Shown here piece after piece: positions 34,455 to 47,300 of a stretch of DNA of 64,000 nt; position 1 is the stretch's first letter, and each line of letters opens with the position of its first letter. Both the position numbers and the translations under genes were made by a program. The notes below the pieces were generated by a model. It was not told where the DNA came from, made no database searches, and saw only the letters and a list, made by a program, of their open reading frames with translations. The DNA comes from Cylicocyclus nassatus (Eukaryota > Nematoda > Chromadorea > Rhabditida > Strongylidae), in NCBI GenBank assembly GCA_958299035.1, contig CATQJL010000001.1, forward strand, positions 25,596,852 to 25,660,851. The letters run 5' to 3'.

Positions 34455-34720
34455 ATTTTGGTCCAAAGGGCTTCGCGACTAAAAACTCTTTACAGTGCTG
34501 CGTATTGCCTGAAGTCGTGCGACACAAGTCTCGTTTTCGAAACACAACAAAGCGGCTGAGCGGCATGCTTGGAAAACCGAAAAAGTTGCGTCTTACATGC
34601 GTGAAATTAGAGTAGGATATCCACCGAAAGAGGGGAGGAGAGACCCCGGAGTTTCCTAAAATGTTCCCGGATCTCCCACACCGACTGTCTAAGATCATAA
34701 GTGGAGCAATAGGTAGGGTC
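34455..34720. repeat. Right-arm segment replaced by a LINE in the left arm
   Basis: About 265 bp without counterpart in the left arm, where the truncated LINE lies. The part at 34,495-34,620 resembles 46,195-46,320 inside the hAT element (GTATTGCCTGAA, CGTTTTCGAAACACAA/CGCTTCTCAAAACACAA, GGCTGAGC), so both derive from one repeat family that I cannot name. Confidence 0.45.
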
Positions 34721-35377
34721 TGATTTCTGAGGCGCAAAGGTGCTAGAACCCTCTGGGCGCAAATGCTGGTTCTACGTATGGTGCAAGAAGAACTGCTAGA
34801 AACTTTTGCGCGCCCTGCGCAGAAGAGATCCAAGAAGAGCCGGGAGCGGTATAGACGAGATGAAGTGCTCCACACTACTGGCGTTGATTCCACAGCAATG
34901 TTATGGCAGAACCATAAGGGCCTACAAGTTATGCCTTTTCTTTTATTCTTAGAATGACTGCAGTCAAACAACAAGTACATGAATTCAGTAGTTTCGAATA
35001 GCAGTTAAACTAACCTGGATCCCTCACAATCAACTTTTTGGATAACCTGAAGTATTGTAACACAATAAAGTTTTTGTAACATAAAAGAAATTTCGCATGA
35101 AAACTAACAATTGCTTTCTTTAAAAACTTTTTTCTCTACTCAAAAAATTTTGGAAAACTTTCAATGTTGACATTGAAGCTCTTCTAGAGCATTGAATTAT
35201 AGCAGTTTATGAATTGAATGTTTCAATTTGATTATGAAACATTCAAACAGGCATCCTATCTTATTCGAGTATTGAAATGGCATTCAAGAAAGTAATGTCA
35301 TGTACCGCTTTTTTCGCGCATTAAAGTTCCTGATCAGTGAAGTCGATATTCTCTACGTGCACAAGCTTGCATATAAA
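34721..35377. repeat. Arm segment shared with 27,605-28,269
   Basis: Inverse counterpart of the left-arm segment, ending where the mariner element is inserted. It contains a mirrored short frame (34,763-34,957) without recognised domain. Confidence 0.4.
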
Positions 35378-36678
35378 CAGGGTTGGGGGAAAGTCTTTAA
35401 ACACGGCTTTTTAATCGTAGTCACGAAACTAGGAAACATATTTACATGAAATAAATATATAAGGTTCATCGAACAATCTATTATATGAAAGCAACTTTAC
35501 ATTTCAAAGATCCCTTTTTTGGCGCGAACACAAGCTCGATGACGCTTGTGAAAGGTGTCCACGATGGCACGGAAGTACTCTACGTCGATTTCTTCCCACG
35601 CATTCTGAAGAGCACGTCGCAGTGACTCCACAGTTCTGCGTGAGTGAGCGCAGGCTTCCGCCTAAAGAACTGATCACTTGCTGCAGTCAAGGGTATTTGG
35701 ATCCGCCCTATACGGAGGTTATTCTACAGGAGTAATGAAGTCCTTAACGTTGCTTTGGAGCCGTGCTTGAACAACCTCTACTTAGTGCGCAGGTGCGTTA
35801 TCCTGCTGTGAGCACCAATTGCTCCGGCAAATGGGTATTGGTCCAGGCCAACAACTCTTTCTTCAGGATGCTACTCACATGCGTGGCAGTGTCCACTTTG
35901 AGCACTGATACCCCAAAAATCAGTGGCATTGTACTGTCGGTAGCGATTGCCGCGCAAATTGTTACAAAAACCGGATGAAGCTTTCCTTCTGCAAGTCATC
36001 CCTTGCTTTGGTTTCTCCAGGCGTTTAGGTGAATACTCTGTTGTTTTGGCGATCAAAAACCTACTTCACGGTGAAATTTTTCATGTCAGAACAAAGAAGG
36101 TTATTGGCATGCCTTGGAGAGACGTTCAGGCAGTCGATGGCATTCGCGCAGTCAAATCAGCTTCGTATCTTCCCAAAAAGCATGAATTATTAGCATCTTG
36201 AAAAGCTTCATCCCAAGGCCTTGTTCCACGATGTCGGAGATTTTATTTTATCAGAGATGAACAGCTTTGAACCCAGCACAATCAAGCTTCTCCGAGGATT
36301 GCGACGATGGCGCTGGCGAACGATCTTCAGAATTTTGCGTGCGTCTGCAGTAGCCAATTTATCAGTCTTACAGCAGTACTGGGTGCTGTTCATATACAGG
36401 AAAAGACGCAAGGTGGAAAAGACGCTGATTTGTCAAATTTGGGGAACCCGTGCAATCTGCTGGTTGGCCATCTTCTCCTCGTGCATCTTCGCCACCAACG
36501 CTCGCTCCTTTCAAAAGACATATCTCTAACAGAAATAGAGCTAGTAGAACAGTTTTTGGAGGGCTTGTAAATACGGGTATAAGGAGCAAACATATATATA
36601 TTTAGCATGCAAATATATGTAAAAATTCCGATCATGGAGTGACATAAAGAATTGTTCAAAGACTTTCCCCCAACCCTG
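35378..36678 (-). mobile_element. Mariner-like transposon, right arm only
   Basis: A 1301-bp element with inverted ends CAGGGTTGGGGGAAAGTCTT and AAAGACTTTCCCCCAACCCTG, next to TA on the right. The left arm reads through at 27,603-27,612 (TATATATGCAAG) without it, so it arrived after duplication. It encodes a decayed transposase on the minus strand. Confidence 0.85.
35480..36580 (-). pseudogene. Mariner-type transposase, degenerate
   Basis: Minus-strand text includes a helix-turn-helix-like N-terminal part (ARKILKIVRQRHRRNPRRS, about 36,350-36,290) and, at the 3' end, YFRAIVDTFHKRHRACVRAK, which matches the typical mariner C-terminus. Between them lie fragments in all three frames with many stops and shifts, so the catalytic DDD/E residues cannot be laid out with confidence. 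The gene is dead. Only its ends and context identify it. Confidence 0.7.
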
Positions 36679-36684
36679 TAGATA

Positions 36685-37360
36685 CAGAGTGTCCCAAAAA
36701 GATGTGCACACTGTTTGACCGCTTATAACTCTTCTTTCACGTCTTTTGCCAAGCTTGAAGTACCTTTTTATAGAGCGAGGTTCAACTCAGATTCGCAGTA
36801 TGGAGCGAATCAACAATCATTCTTCGTTACTGTAGGATCACTGTATGACCTTTCAGCATAAAACATCGCTGTGGAAAAGGCCTTTTGATGAAATAATTTC
36901 AAAAATTTGAAGGTTTGTGTAGCAAGGTTTTCAGGCGTCCTGACTCCATTACTTGATTTTTCACCAGTTTCTCGTGCTTTCTTGATGGCGCATTTACATT
37001 CCTGGCTAACACTGGAAAAACAGTCGTTATCCTAAATTTGAATCAGTTTATGAAAGAAGCACTATACTGAAAGCAAATTTCATATTCGGAATCAGCGACT
37101 TTGATTAGTCCAGTTTAAGAGTTTTTGGCTTGTATGGCTTTTTTTCTGAAGCAAAAATACTGCTTTCAATAGCTTGAAATTTTGATCTAAACTCCTACCG
37201 TAATCTTACAGAAATGAAGAGCGACTGATAATCCGCTCCTGTAAATCTAAGTTGGACCTTGCTTCACAGAATGGTTCATAAAACCTCAAGCTCGGCAAAA
37301 GACATGAAAGCAAGAGAGTTATTAACGACCAAACAGCGTGCACATCTTTTTGGAGCCCTG
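36685..37360. mobile_element. Foldback element, CAGGGTGTCCCAAAA family (right arm)
   Basis: Starts CAGAGTGTCCCAAAAAGATG and ends CATCTTTTTGGAGCCCTG, with TA at 36,683-84 and 37,361-62. It is the mirror of 26,945-27,602. The mariner element is inserted immediately next to it, six bases from its left end. Confidence 0.75.
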
Positions 37361-37489
37361 TATATTTATAAAAACTCCCATGATTTTAGTGAGATTCTAC
37401 TTTGCACTTTGCTGTTTTGTTGCTGAAATGACAAAGCAGTTTTTGCAGAAATAGCACGCTACTTACGCAGCTTACGCGTATAGCTTACA

Positions 37490-38323
37490 ATTTCGACAGT
37501 AGATCTCGAAACTATTACACAAAAGCAAAATTTTATCTAATTTTTTGAGTGTATTGTACACTGCAGCAGTGACGCATCAACAGTGAAGCGGCGATCAGAG
37601 GAACGAACGATACTGAAAAGGGGAGCTGTCCTTAAAATATCTGTCATTATATAGGTCACGAAGAGAGCATTTTCTGCATGTAACTGAGGGTTTTAACATA
37701 AGCTTTGCTGCACTGAACGGAAAATCTATGATCTTTAGCGACATGTACATGTCAATGATGGAAATCTGGATCCTGGTTTTGAGATTTTTTGGGTTTTACT
37801 TTTTTGGCAAACTTCACTTCTTGCTGAAGAGCTCAAACCTCCGGTCTACGTCAGATCTCAGACTTTGTCGGCGTGCAGAGAAAGACTTAGTGTAAGAGAA
37901 CTAACGTTTCAATCTTACTTTTTGCGGCAGATACTATCCAGACATTTTATTTGCCTACTCAAGATTTATTTACTTTGCATTGTTGCGCAAAAGGATACTT
38001 TGCAACCTTGGTGGCCTTTGGCTAATAGGGCTCAAGAGGGCAAAGTTTGGCTCAGCAATAAGCTTACAAAGCGACAAAGAATAATTTGCACTGAACCACA
38101 TTCTTGCTTCCTTGAATATGCAAAAATCCAATTAAATTAAAATTCTTGGCATGCAACAACCCAATTATTTCAGTCAATTCGAGAAATCTAATGCAGAGAT
38201 GCTTTTTGCACAAGAACTATCCTGTTAGTTCAGATTATCTACACTACTGCTGACAAAACTATCAGGTAATCTCCTCTCTACTTACTGCAACAAATGTTGG
38301 TCTAAAGCTTTGTTCTAAGAAAA
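37490..38323. other. Upstream region of receptor C
   Basis: The inverse counterpart of 22,770-23,470 plus 24,215-24,540. It lacks the tRNA-bearing foldback element of the left arm. A promoter for receptor C is expected in this region but no defined motif is visible. Confidence 0.4.
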
Positions 38324-41300
38324 ATGATCATATTCTGGATTACTCAATTCCTTATGTACATTGTCTTCGGCTCTTTATCATCCATTCTAAGTGTACTCAT
38401 CATTGCCATCCTTATTTCAAAGGAATTTCGACGAAAGTATATCATGTTTATTGCACTAACACTCGGAAACTTAGTAAGAAGACTACTATATCGTTAAGTT
38501 CTGAAACCGTACTCTTTTTTTAGACTGAAAGTGTTGGCTTTATAATAACAGGAATTCTCCGCCTTAGGCTTATCTTGACGCCTCCATATTCTCTTCAGAC
38601 TACAGTGCTATATTGTTTTTACTATAATCCATGGGTGCTCATCTTTATTTTTGGAGGTATATATTTATATATACTTATCAGCTTTCCGCTGAAAGTATTC
38701 TAAAGTATGTTAATTGCCAAAAAATGCGAAGATGTGTTTAGATGCTAAAATCCCATTATAAGCAAAAAACTGGCAAATCGCTTAATTTTCGTACGCAGTA
38801 TTCTGAATTTTCAAATCTGCGGTCAATCTAACAGAATTTTTTGAAACGAAGAGGAACGATTCAAGTTTCTCTTTTTTATCTTTTCTCCAACGAGGGAAAT
38901 TCCCAAGGCTGGCGCCACAGCAAAGTCGTGACTAACAAGAGAATGGTCAGAAATCGAAGTAACCAAACCAGACAAGCTGCATACCATAGATGCGGCATGT
39001 AGCGCTGACTCTAAATCTGTCTCCCTTATCTGCTTACCGCTTTTTTGAACGAAGCTATAAGTTATTAAATGCCATTATTTTGCTACGAAATTATGCGTAA
39101 AAGTAAAAATTTGGCCGTACAGAGCGACGTTCGGCTTAGTGCTGCGTCAAAACATACAGCTAACTTACTTTAGATTTTCAAAGCCGAAAGCTGAACTATA
39201 ATTGCAGCAGTGTGCTCAATCTTGCAGTTTTTATGTACAATTTTATCACAAGAAAACTGCTTGTAGCTTCAAAATCCATGTTCGACTATCCATAAATATT
39301 GGCATAGTTCATTTCTTCTGGATTGATTTCTTAGCAGCGTCCAAGATTGGTACAGATATTTATTCCACAACCACAATATACAGACTGACGTTTCGGCAAA
39401 CTCGCCTTCTTCAGAGTCTGAAAAGTCGAAAATACATGGGTGAGCTATCCGATCAAACACCTTGTCGACTACAGAAAAAGCCCAACCCTCTAGAAAAGCA
39501 ACAGTGTCAACCAAAACGCAAGATTAAGCCAGTGCACACCTTAACAGATAATAGACTTAGTGGAAGCAGACCACTTATGTCAAAAACTGTACTGCCTCAC
39601 TTTTATATGTATCTAGTGACCCGGTCCTAACCTGGCCATCCCATTCTGTCTACCATTTATCTCAGAAGAGTTCAGTAGGGCCGTTCGCAAAGTGCTCCAT
39701 CAAGCAGACCTCAATGATATGGTAAGGATCGTCGACATTCCTCCCGCAAACCGTAAACAGCAACTAGTACGTAACCGCGAGTACGACCGTCTCTGTACAA
39801 CTCCTCATTGTGTGATTTGTCCGTTTGGCAAGGAAGGAGACTGTATGGTAACAGGTGTTGTCTACCTTATCACGTGTACAACATGTGGAGACACGTATAT
39901 TGGCGAGACCCGCCCCCTATGCACGCGCATCAAAGAACTCTTAGATGGTCTCAGCAAGGGCAATGCAGCTACTCCGTTAGGCATGCATCGCAGGCTCAGC
40001 CATGACGACGCGGGGGTGGGGGTGCAGGTTCGAATCCTGGCGCGTGAACCCGAAATCCTAGCGCGCAAGACACCTGAAGCGTTTTGGATAGCCGCCCAAA
40101 ATCCAAAAATCAACCGGAAGGACGAGTGCCTAGCCATTACTAACGAGCTGTCACCATATCAGAGCCTCTGTGGCTTTTGAATAATGAGGTCAGGTCAGGA
40201 CCAGGTCACTAGATACATATATCAAAAGTAAGGCAGTACAGTTTTTGACATAAGTGGTCTGCATTCACTAAGTCTATTATCTGTTAAGGTGAGCACCGGC
40301 TTAATCTTGCGTTTTGGTTGACGCTGTTGCTTTTCTAGAGGGTTGGGCTTTTTCTGTAGTCGACAAGGTGTTTGATCGGATAGCTCACCCATGTATTTTC
40401 GACTTTTCAGACTCTGAAGAAGGCGAGTTTGCCGAAACGTCAGTCTGTATATTGTGGTTGTGAAATGAATATCTGTACCAATCTTGGACGCTGCTAAGAA
40501 ATGAATCCAGAAGAGCTTGTAGCTTCGTCCACAGAAGAGAGAAGCAGATAAGAAAGGCAGATTCGAAGTCAGCGTTTTATACTGCATTGAATGGTATACA
40601 GCTTGTTTGGTTTGGCCACTTCGACTTCTGACCATTCCCTTGTAGGTATATTCCTGTAGGTTGAGTGATGTCCTACATTCATATAGTAGTGCACGAATAC
40701 ATACATATACATAATACATACTATAGTTGAGACGAACGAAAAATTTTTTCGAATGAACGAATTTCGAATAATCCAATTTCAAAAATTATTCGAACGAACA
40801 AATATTATTCGAATTTGACTTTTGAATTATTCGAACTCGAATATTCGAATATTGATAATTCTCAAGGATTCGACTATTCGAATAATCGAATATTTGGACG
40901 CGACCGAATATTCGACTGTTCGAATAATCGAATAATCACATTTGACCGAATATTCGACTATTCGAATAATCGAATAATCAGGCATGACCGAATATTCGAC
41001 TAGTCGAATAATTCGAATGAATCTAGTTTTGGATAAACTCAGTCCGAATGTCCTTCTATGGCAGCTTTGCAACAGGTGTGCTCGCTATTTCCATGGCGGA
41101 TTGAGTAAAACCAAGTGTCATGGATGCTAGAAACCTAGTGTTTTAACGGAGACAGGATGATAGCTAGATTACCTTGTCAACTCAGTCGCAAGCTTGATAT
41201 GATGCCTCAGAGTGTGACATGCCATTTATTAGTCACCAATAGCTATGTAGATATCATACAGCTTCAGTGCAATAAAAAAGCAAAGTAAGAGAAACGTAAA

Positions 41301-44300
41301 AAAACTATTTGACAAAGTTAAAGCACCGCTACACCGCTAAAGTCACTTGATAGAAGCACAATACGCAAAAATTACACCGACGCTTAGCTCTTCAAAGGGT
41401 TTCATCTACGTCTTCCAAATCCTCAATGTCATCAAATGCTGTTGTTGTGTCCTCGACAGGAGACTCAACGGAAGAGGAATCTTCATCGTCATCTTCACTG
41501 TCATCAACGTTCCTGTAGCGTCTCACTTCTGCAGCGCTCCAGCATTTACACTCCCTAAACATCTACGTTTGACTGATTGCGAATATATACTTATAGCTAG
41601 CCTTACCTTCCTATCTCCCTGTTGACATGCGCTTTGCACATAAGAAGCAATCGTGCGTTCTCACCGCACAAACGTCCCCTCCTTTTGTTACCATAGATGA
41701 TTCAAGCAAGGCTAAATAAGCAAAGATAATGAACACGCGTTGAATAGTGCTTAAAAAAACAAAAACTTGCCTAAATAATCTTTCACAATCTACCGACGTT
41801 GCAGGTATGGCGAGGTAGTGTGGCATTTGCTTCGAGAGGATTGGAAATTCATTAGCGTGATTTTTCCACCATAGAAGAGGAGAAAGGTCCTTATCCGGTC
41901 GGCTCTTTTTTAGTAGAATTGAATATTGTTGCACCTCAATCTAGAAAATATTGTCATAGAAAAATCATAAAATGTTACTGCAGCCAACCATAGTTCCTCT
42001 CCCTGATCAGATAAGAGGCACCTCTTAGCGCTGGATTCATGCTCAGAGTCTGCTATGGGATCCCAGAAAGACGATACTTTGTCCCTGGCTGTAAGAGTGG
42101 GAACATCAAGGGATTCCTGACTACTTGGAAGGTGGCCCACTAAAATAAGAATGATTAGATTTTAGAAGCAATAAAACGAATATGCTTACTCTCAGACTCG
42201 ATGAGTTTCTCGACTATTGTTTTCCACTCATCTGCAGATGCTATCCTTTCAAGGAACGCGAAGCGCGAGTCGAGAAGTGCAGCGATGCGCAGCGTTTCAT
42301 CAGCGAAAGATGGGGCGAACTGACGTCGTGTTTCCATGAGCAGTATGCTTCCGAACTGCTTCAATTTGGTGCGAGGCTCGTTACAAGTGCTACAAATACA
42401 ACATAATCTGCGCATTCGATCAAAACAGGTTTATAAGCACCTTTCCGTTTTGGCTAACAGAAGTTTCCCTCCAGCAAGCAGCAGCGAACACGTAGCTTCA
42501 GCTGCGCACATCTAGAAATTCTCTTGCTCATATCAGTCTATAGTATTTGCGAGAAGTCACCTTCTTGGTAAGTTCGTAATAAGGCTCAAGGAAAGCTCTC
42601 ACTGTTTTCAAAGTTTTCAATTCTCCATCATCAGAAGGATCAATGGACTGATTTTCCATCAATTTATCCAACGCTCCCCTCTAAAAAATTGTGAGATTGT
42701 TAGATATGCGAAAACTAGCATATGTATATTACCGTGGCAAGGACATCGCAAATCATTGCGTAGGTAGACCCCCAACGTGTGGGGCAGTCGCTCGTGGGAG
42801 TTATTTTTGGAAGACTTAACTCTTTGAGATAGCTAAAAGTCATTTGTTGTAATCCGTCCAAGTATTGTACAGATGAGAACCTCTCAAAAAGTCCTCGCAA
42901 TACACTACTGCGATTCAGCTTTGCAACAATAGTTTTACATTTCTGAACCAAGGGTAAAACATGCTCACAGGTGAGAGCCTTACGCACAGCCAGATTAATC
43001 AGATGTGCGCCACATTGGAGACTAAAATATACGTCTGCACTTTTCGAACTTGTGCGCTACTGCTCACACTCTATTTGATATTGAGATCAGCTGCCGCTCG
43101 CTTCATGTTGGATGCACCATCAGCCACCATAGCGCAGACTAAAGTTTCATCAATATTCAGTCTGCTAAGACTACATCTGATGTGATGGGCAATGAGGTCG
43201 GCACTATGACTGAAATAGCGTGCTCATGACTTATTGCTCGTAAGTGGCGTGAAGCTTTACCTTTCAAATCCGAGAGCGACGCAATCAAGGATAATGTTAT
43301 GACGATTACTCGTCGTGGGCTCATTAATGTGGCCTGTGATCGCTAGGAGTTCGGTGTTTGCGTTGAAAGAGCTCCGCAGTCCGCTGTTATTGCCAAACTG
43401 CCTGCGCTCAGTATCAGCTGCTTATTGTCCTGGTCCATTCGAGCAACCTCGCTCTCCATAATGCTAACCAACGTTCTCCTTGATGGGGGGGATGTAGCCT
43501 GCATTTAGCGACTGCACAAAGTGGCGAAAACTTCTTGATGATGGTAAGTTGAAGGAAAGCGATTTATCTGCGATTAGCATGGCGAGTCGTGTGTTTGCAA
43601 TTCTGCGGGCTTCACTTGTCATTTTTGGTGAAAATGCCGTTATTATGGAGGGCTGCGACTTCTGAGTAGTAGGCGGCGTAGCTGGCTGCTCCTTCTTGAC
43701 TCGTTGAACTTCCTGTTTATGATTCTCGTTGAGATGTATGAGCAGGTTCGTGGTAGTCTTCGATAATGGAATTTTCATTTTTTTCTTACAAATATTGCAA
43801 GTAGCAATGCTGTTCCCTTTTTCATCGGACGTTTTGGTGAAAAGCTTCCAGACTACGCTCATGCTGAACTCAGCTGAAATAGATTGACTTGTGAAACCTG
43901 TTTTTTTAGGGTTCTAGGTTCTACAAAAAAATTTCCGTTTTTACCTTCTTCTGTGAAAATCTATAAGAATTGAAATGTGGCCTTTCTTTGCTATGGTGTT
44001 CTTTACTGTTAACACTGCCGTAGATGACAACCTGCAGAAAACCTTGTAAGTGCAATTACGTGAAATTTGCTAATGTTCAAACATCGTGCCAAGAAAACAC
44101 TTGGCGCTTTCCTGATGCCCAAACTTATCGTATGAATTGAACTGTTAGCTGTTTATTCCACCATATCTATTTCCTTAAAAATTCATTCGATCGTTCGACA
44201 ATGGTTTAATATTGTATTGCAAAAAATGCTGTTGTCGGTCTTTATACTAAAAGCGTCAGGTGTTACCAAAGGGCTGTAACAGTGCAGAACTGCAGCACAT

Positions 44301-47300
44301 GAAAACTATTAGTTGTCCATACACAAATAGGTAGTTTGCCTATTGTATTAACTGCTGCGAAAAATAATCAGTCGGGTTGTGGAATAAATTTTGAGTCCGT
44401 GAGAGTACAAAGGACAAGCTTATTGGGAAAAACCATGAATATCCGCTATTTAATATAAATCTTGCTCTATTACTAAGACTCGATATAATCGCAACAGATC
44501 ATGGAAATAGTGTAAAGTTTGTAATGGTGTTGTCTTTGGAGCTTTTTTTCTTCTAGCGGTATTTCTATCCACCATGTACAAGCTGTTTAAGTGTATAATA
44601 TTCTGCGTTATCTAGCCCCGAATAGAAAAAAAATTTGGTTAGTCATCGCACCTAAAGAAAGGTTTTTCACTGGGCCAAAGAAAACCTCATAAACGGCTTT
44701 TGGTTGTTTGTAGCTATACACCTGCCTGTATTGAAAATACTTTTTTTGCGCATGCGCGTAAAGAGCAATATTGTCTGAATAAATAATCAACAGTTTCAAT
44801 ATTTTTTTTCGATAAACACGACCTAATCGCTTCTACTTAATCGGAGCAATGTCCTACGACATGATTCTATTATATTTGGGTCATGCAAAACGTATGCTTG
44901 CCACTGGAATGTACAGTCGAGTAGATTTCGCGGTAAATATAGTGCGCCTGCAGATGCGGCAGCACTTACGCGTGTATAACTGCCGCCGAAGGAGAAGTCC
45001 TAGGTAATCCGGCGTTTTCTTTGCTCACTCTTCATTTTTCAGAGATGCTTCAGTCGACTAGGAGAAGAAGGTAAGTTAGAAAACACTTTTGTTATTTTGA
45101 ACAGTCAAATCGTCGGTTTTGAGTTCATTGTTCAAATGAACCTCCTCGGAGCTGCATCGCCTTCGGCGTTTGTGAGAAGACCCTTTCTTTCATTTTTCCA
45201 TTGAAGAACGTTTCCATACCGGGCTTATAGTTTTTTCGTTCATTCGACGTTCACTTGTAAAATGGAGTACTGATGTTAGACAATGTTACTTTCAGGTGAC
45301 TATTGTTGTTTAGTATTTCGACTCTGGAGAGACCCATTATGGTGAGGAAACGTATTTCGATAGAAAAGAGTTGAAAGAAAGGGTTATCCACAAACTATTT
45401 CGATAGAAAAGAGTTGAAAGAAAGGGTTATTCACAAACGCCAAAGGCGATGCAGCTCCCAGGAGGTATACCTGAACTTACATGAACTCAAAACCGACGAT
45501 TTGACTGTTCAAGATAACAAAACTGCTTTCTAACTTACCTTCTTCTCCTAGTCGACTGAAGCATACCTGAAAAATGAAGAGTGAGCAAAGAAAACGCCGG
45601 ATTACCTAGGACTTCTCCTTCGGCGGCAGTTATACACGCGTAAGTGCTGCCGCATCTGCAGGCGCACTATAATTACCGCGAAATCTACTCGACTGTACAA
45701 TGTACAGAGTGGCAAAAAGATTATTTAGACTAGGCAGCGGTCTATTTCTATCCAACACATGCACAAATAGTGTCACTGTATAATATCGTAATAGCAGTGA
45801 TTGGTTCCAGATTCAAAAGAGTATTCTTATGCAATGGAAGCAACGTCTAGTTCGCAACCCTAAATAGAAAATGCGTACAGAAAATTATTCCGAGTTGACT
45901 GGTTCTCGCACGATGAAACAAACTCTCAAGCACTTCTTAGAAAGTCAAAAATAGGCCGGAATTGAGCTTTATGTAGGCTTTGCTATTTGGGCGCACGATA
46001 ATCTTGCACAATGCTCTTTTAGGACTCAACAGGTACAAAAAACTAGTGTAACCGTGAGATTCACAATGGCGGAAAAGTATGGGAAATTTTCGAGCTAAAA
46101 GTATACTCCTATTTTCAGATGTATAAGCCGCGGGGTGGTCCCAGCTTACAAGGACCAGCCCGAACACATCAAAGAACCTCGCGACCAAAGAATACTATAC
46201 CGTGCTGCGTATTGCCTGAAAGAATCATGCGGCATAAGGATCGCTTCTCAAAACACAATGAAGCGTCTGAGCAGCTCGGGCGAAAATTTGAAAAAGTGCG
46301 GCTTATACACCTGAAAATAGGGTAAATCTACATTTCTAAATCCATCATCCAGCTTAGTAGTAAAAGACATACTCTAACAACGGAATAAATAGGAATGAGA
46401 GCTGAACCAGAGGAATGGAATTCGATAGACTTATGTGCTGATATTTGATGTCAATGTATGTCAAAGCAGATGTCAATCAAGAAGTAAAAAAGTAGATGTG
46501 GGAGGAGTGCTGTCTTCCTAATACTTTTTTTTTCACCAAAAAAGCAGTCTTTCGAACGGAAATGAGGCAGGCACTCAGTGAGTACCATTTTTGGGCTCCC
46601 AGCCCCTTTTCTCGTTTCATTGCTTTTTCGTTCTTTCTTTTACCCCGCTTCCCTTTTTGTTGTGCAGCGCTCCGAACTTGAAGCGTGGTAGAAGAATGGA
46701 CGAAAAAACAATGAAACTGAAAAAGAAAAGGGCTGGGGGAGGAGCTGGGAGGATGAATGGAGCACAACCGCGTTCATTCTTCTATCCCGCTTCAAGTTCA
46801 GAGCGCTGTACAACAAAAAGGGAAGCAGGGGAAAAGAAGGAACGGAAAAGCAATGAAACGAAGAAAGAAAAGGGGCTGGGAGCCCAAAAATGGTACTCAC
46901 CAACAGAGTGATGGGATTTCCTCCTCTTCTGCACTGTTTTCTTGCTCCCTCTCACGAATAATGCCTGCGAAGATATCGCAGCGGCCTCCTGGAAACAAAT
47001 GGTATAGATTTGTGCAATAAAACGAAATGAACGGGCGCGAAAGCACGATTGACGAGTGGGATAGCACGCATAATCAGACACACAGAGCAAAACAACGCCT
47101 TATTCCTCAACCCCACTTCGAGTTCGAAGTTCTGCTCAAAAAGGGAAGCGTGGTAGAGGAATAAGGCGCGCAAATGAGAGAAATCTAGAAGGAAAACCGT
47201 TGAAAACGGCCAAAATACTCGAACTATTAGGGGAAACGCGCTGATGCAAAGGAAACGTAAAGCAATCGATTGATATTTGGGCGGGGTCCCGCAACGAACC

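Larger units (their letters stand above)
39316..40513 (+). mobile_element. Penelope-like element with inverted terminal repeats
   Basis: Repeats of about 320 bp at 39,316-39,638 and 40,190-40,513 are inverted copies of each other (CTTCTGGATT, GCAGCGTCCAAGATTGG, GAAACGTCAGTCTG and so on). Between them is a coding remnant ending in a GIY-YIG endonuclease. The reverse transcriptase part is missing, so the element is internally deleted or 5' truncated. Inverted terminal repeats and hammerhead motifs are known for this class. Confidence 0.75.
38934..40655. mobile_element. Foldback element (GGGAATGGTCAGAA family) carrying a Penelope-like element
   Basis: Left end CAAGAGAATGGTCAGAAATC and right end TTCTGACCATTCCCTTGTAG are inverted, with arms of about 130 bp (CTGCATACCATAG against CAATGGTATACAG). 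The left arm of the giant palindrome reads from GCAAAGTCATAG to AAATTGGGCCAG (22,180-22,150) with nothing inserted. The Penelope-like element lies in its middle. Confidence 0.75.

Noticed and set aside
35763..36530. Plus-strand frames across the mariner element
   Set aside because: They are antisense shadows of the degenerate transposase, which lies on the minus strand.
39990..40060. tRNA-like B box GGTTCGAATCC inside the Penelope-like coding remnant
   Set aside because: It lies in frame in a conserved part of the GIY-YIG region and has no A box or cloverleaf around it.
41600..43900. hAT transposase as a working multi-exon host gene
   Set aside because: It lies inside an element with intact termini and target duplication, and at least one frameshift with a stop breaks it near 43,330.
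46477..47090. Several overlapping frames of 87-106 codons on both strands
   Set aside because: They arise from an inverted repeat with strong purine/pyrimidine bias; the same text appears mirrored and has no domain.
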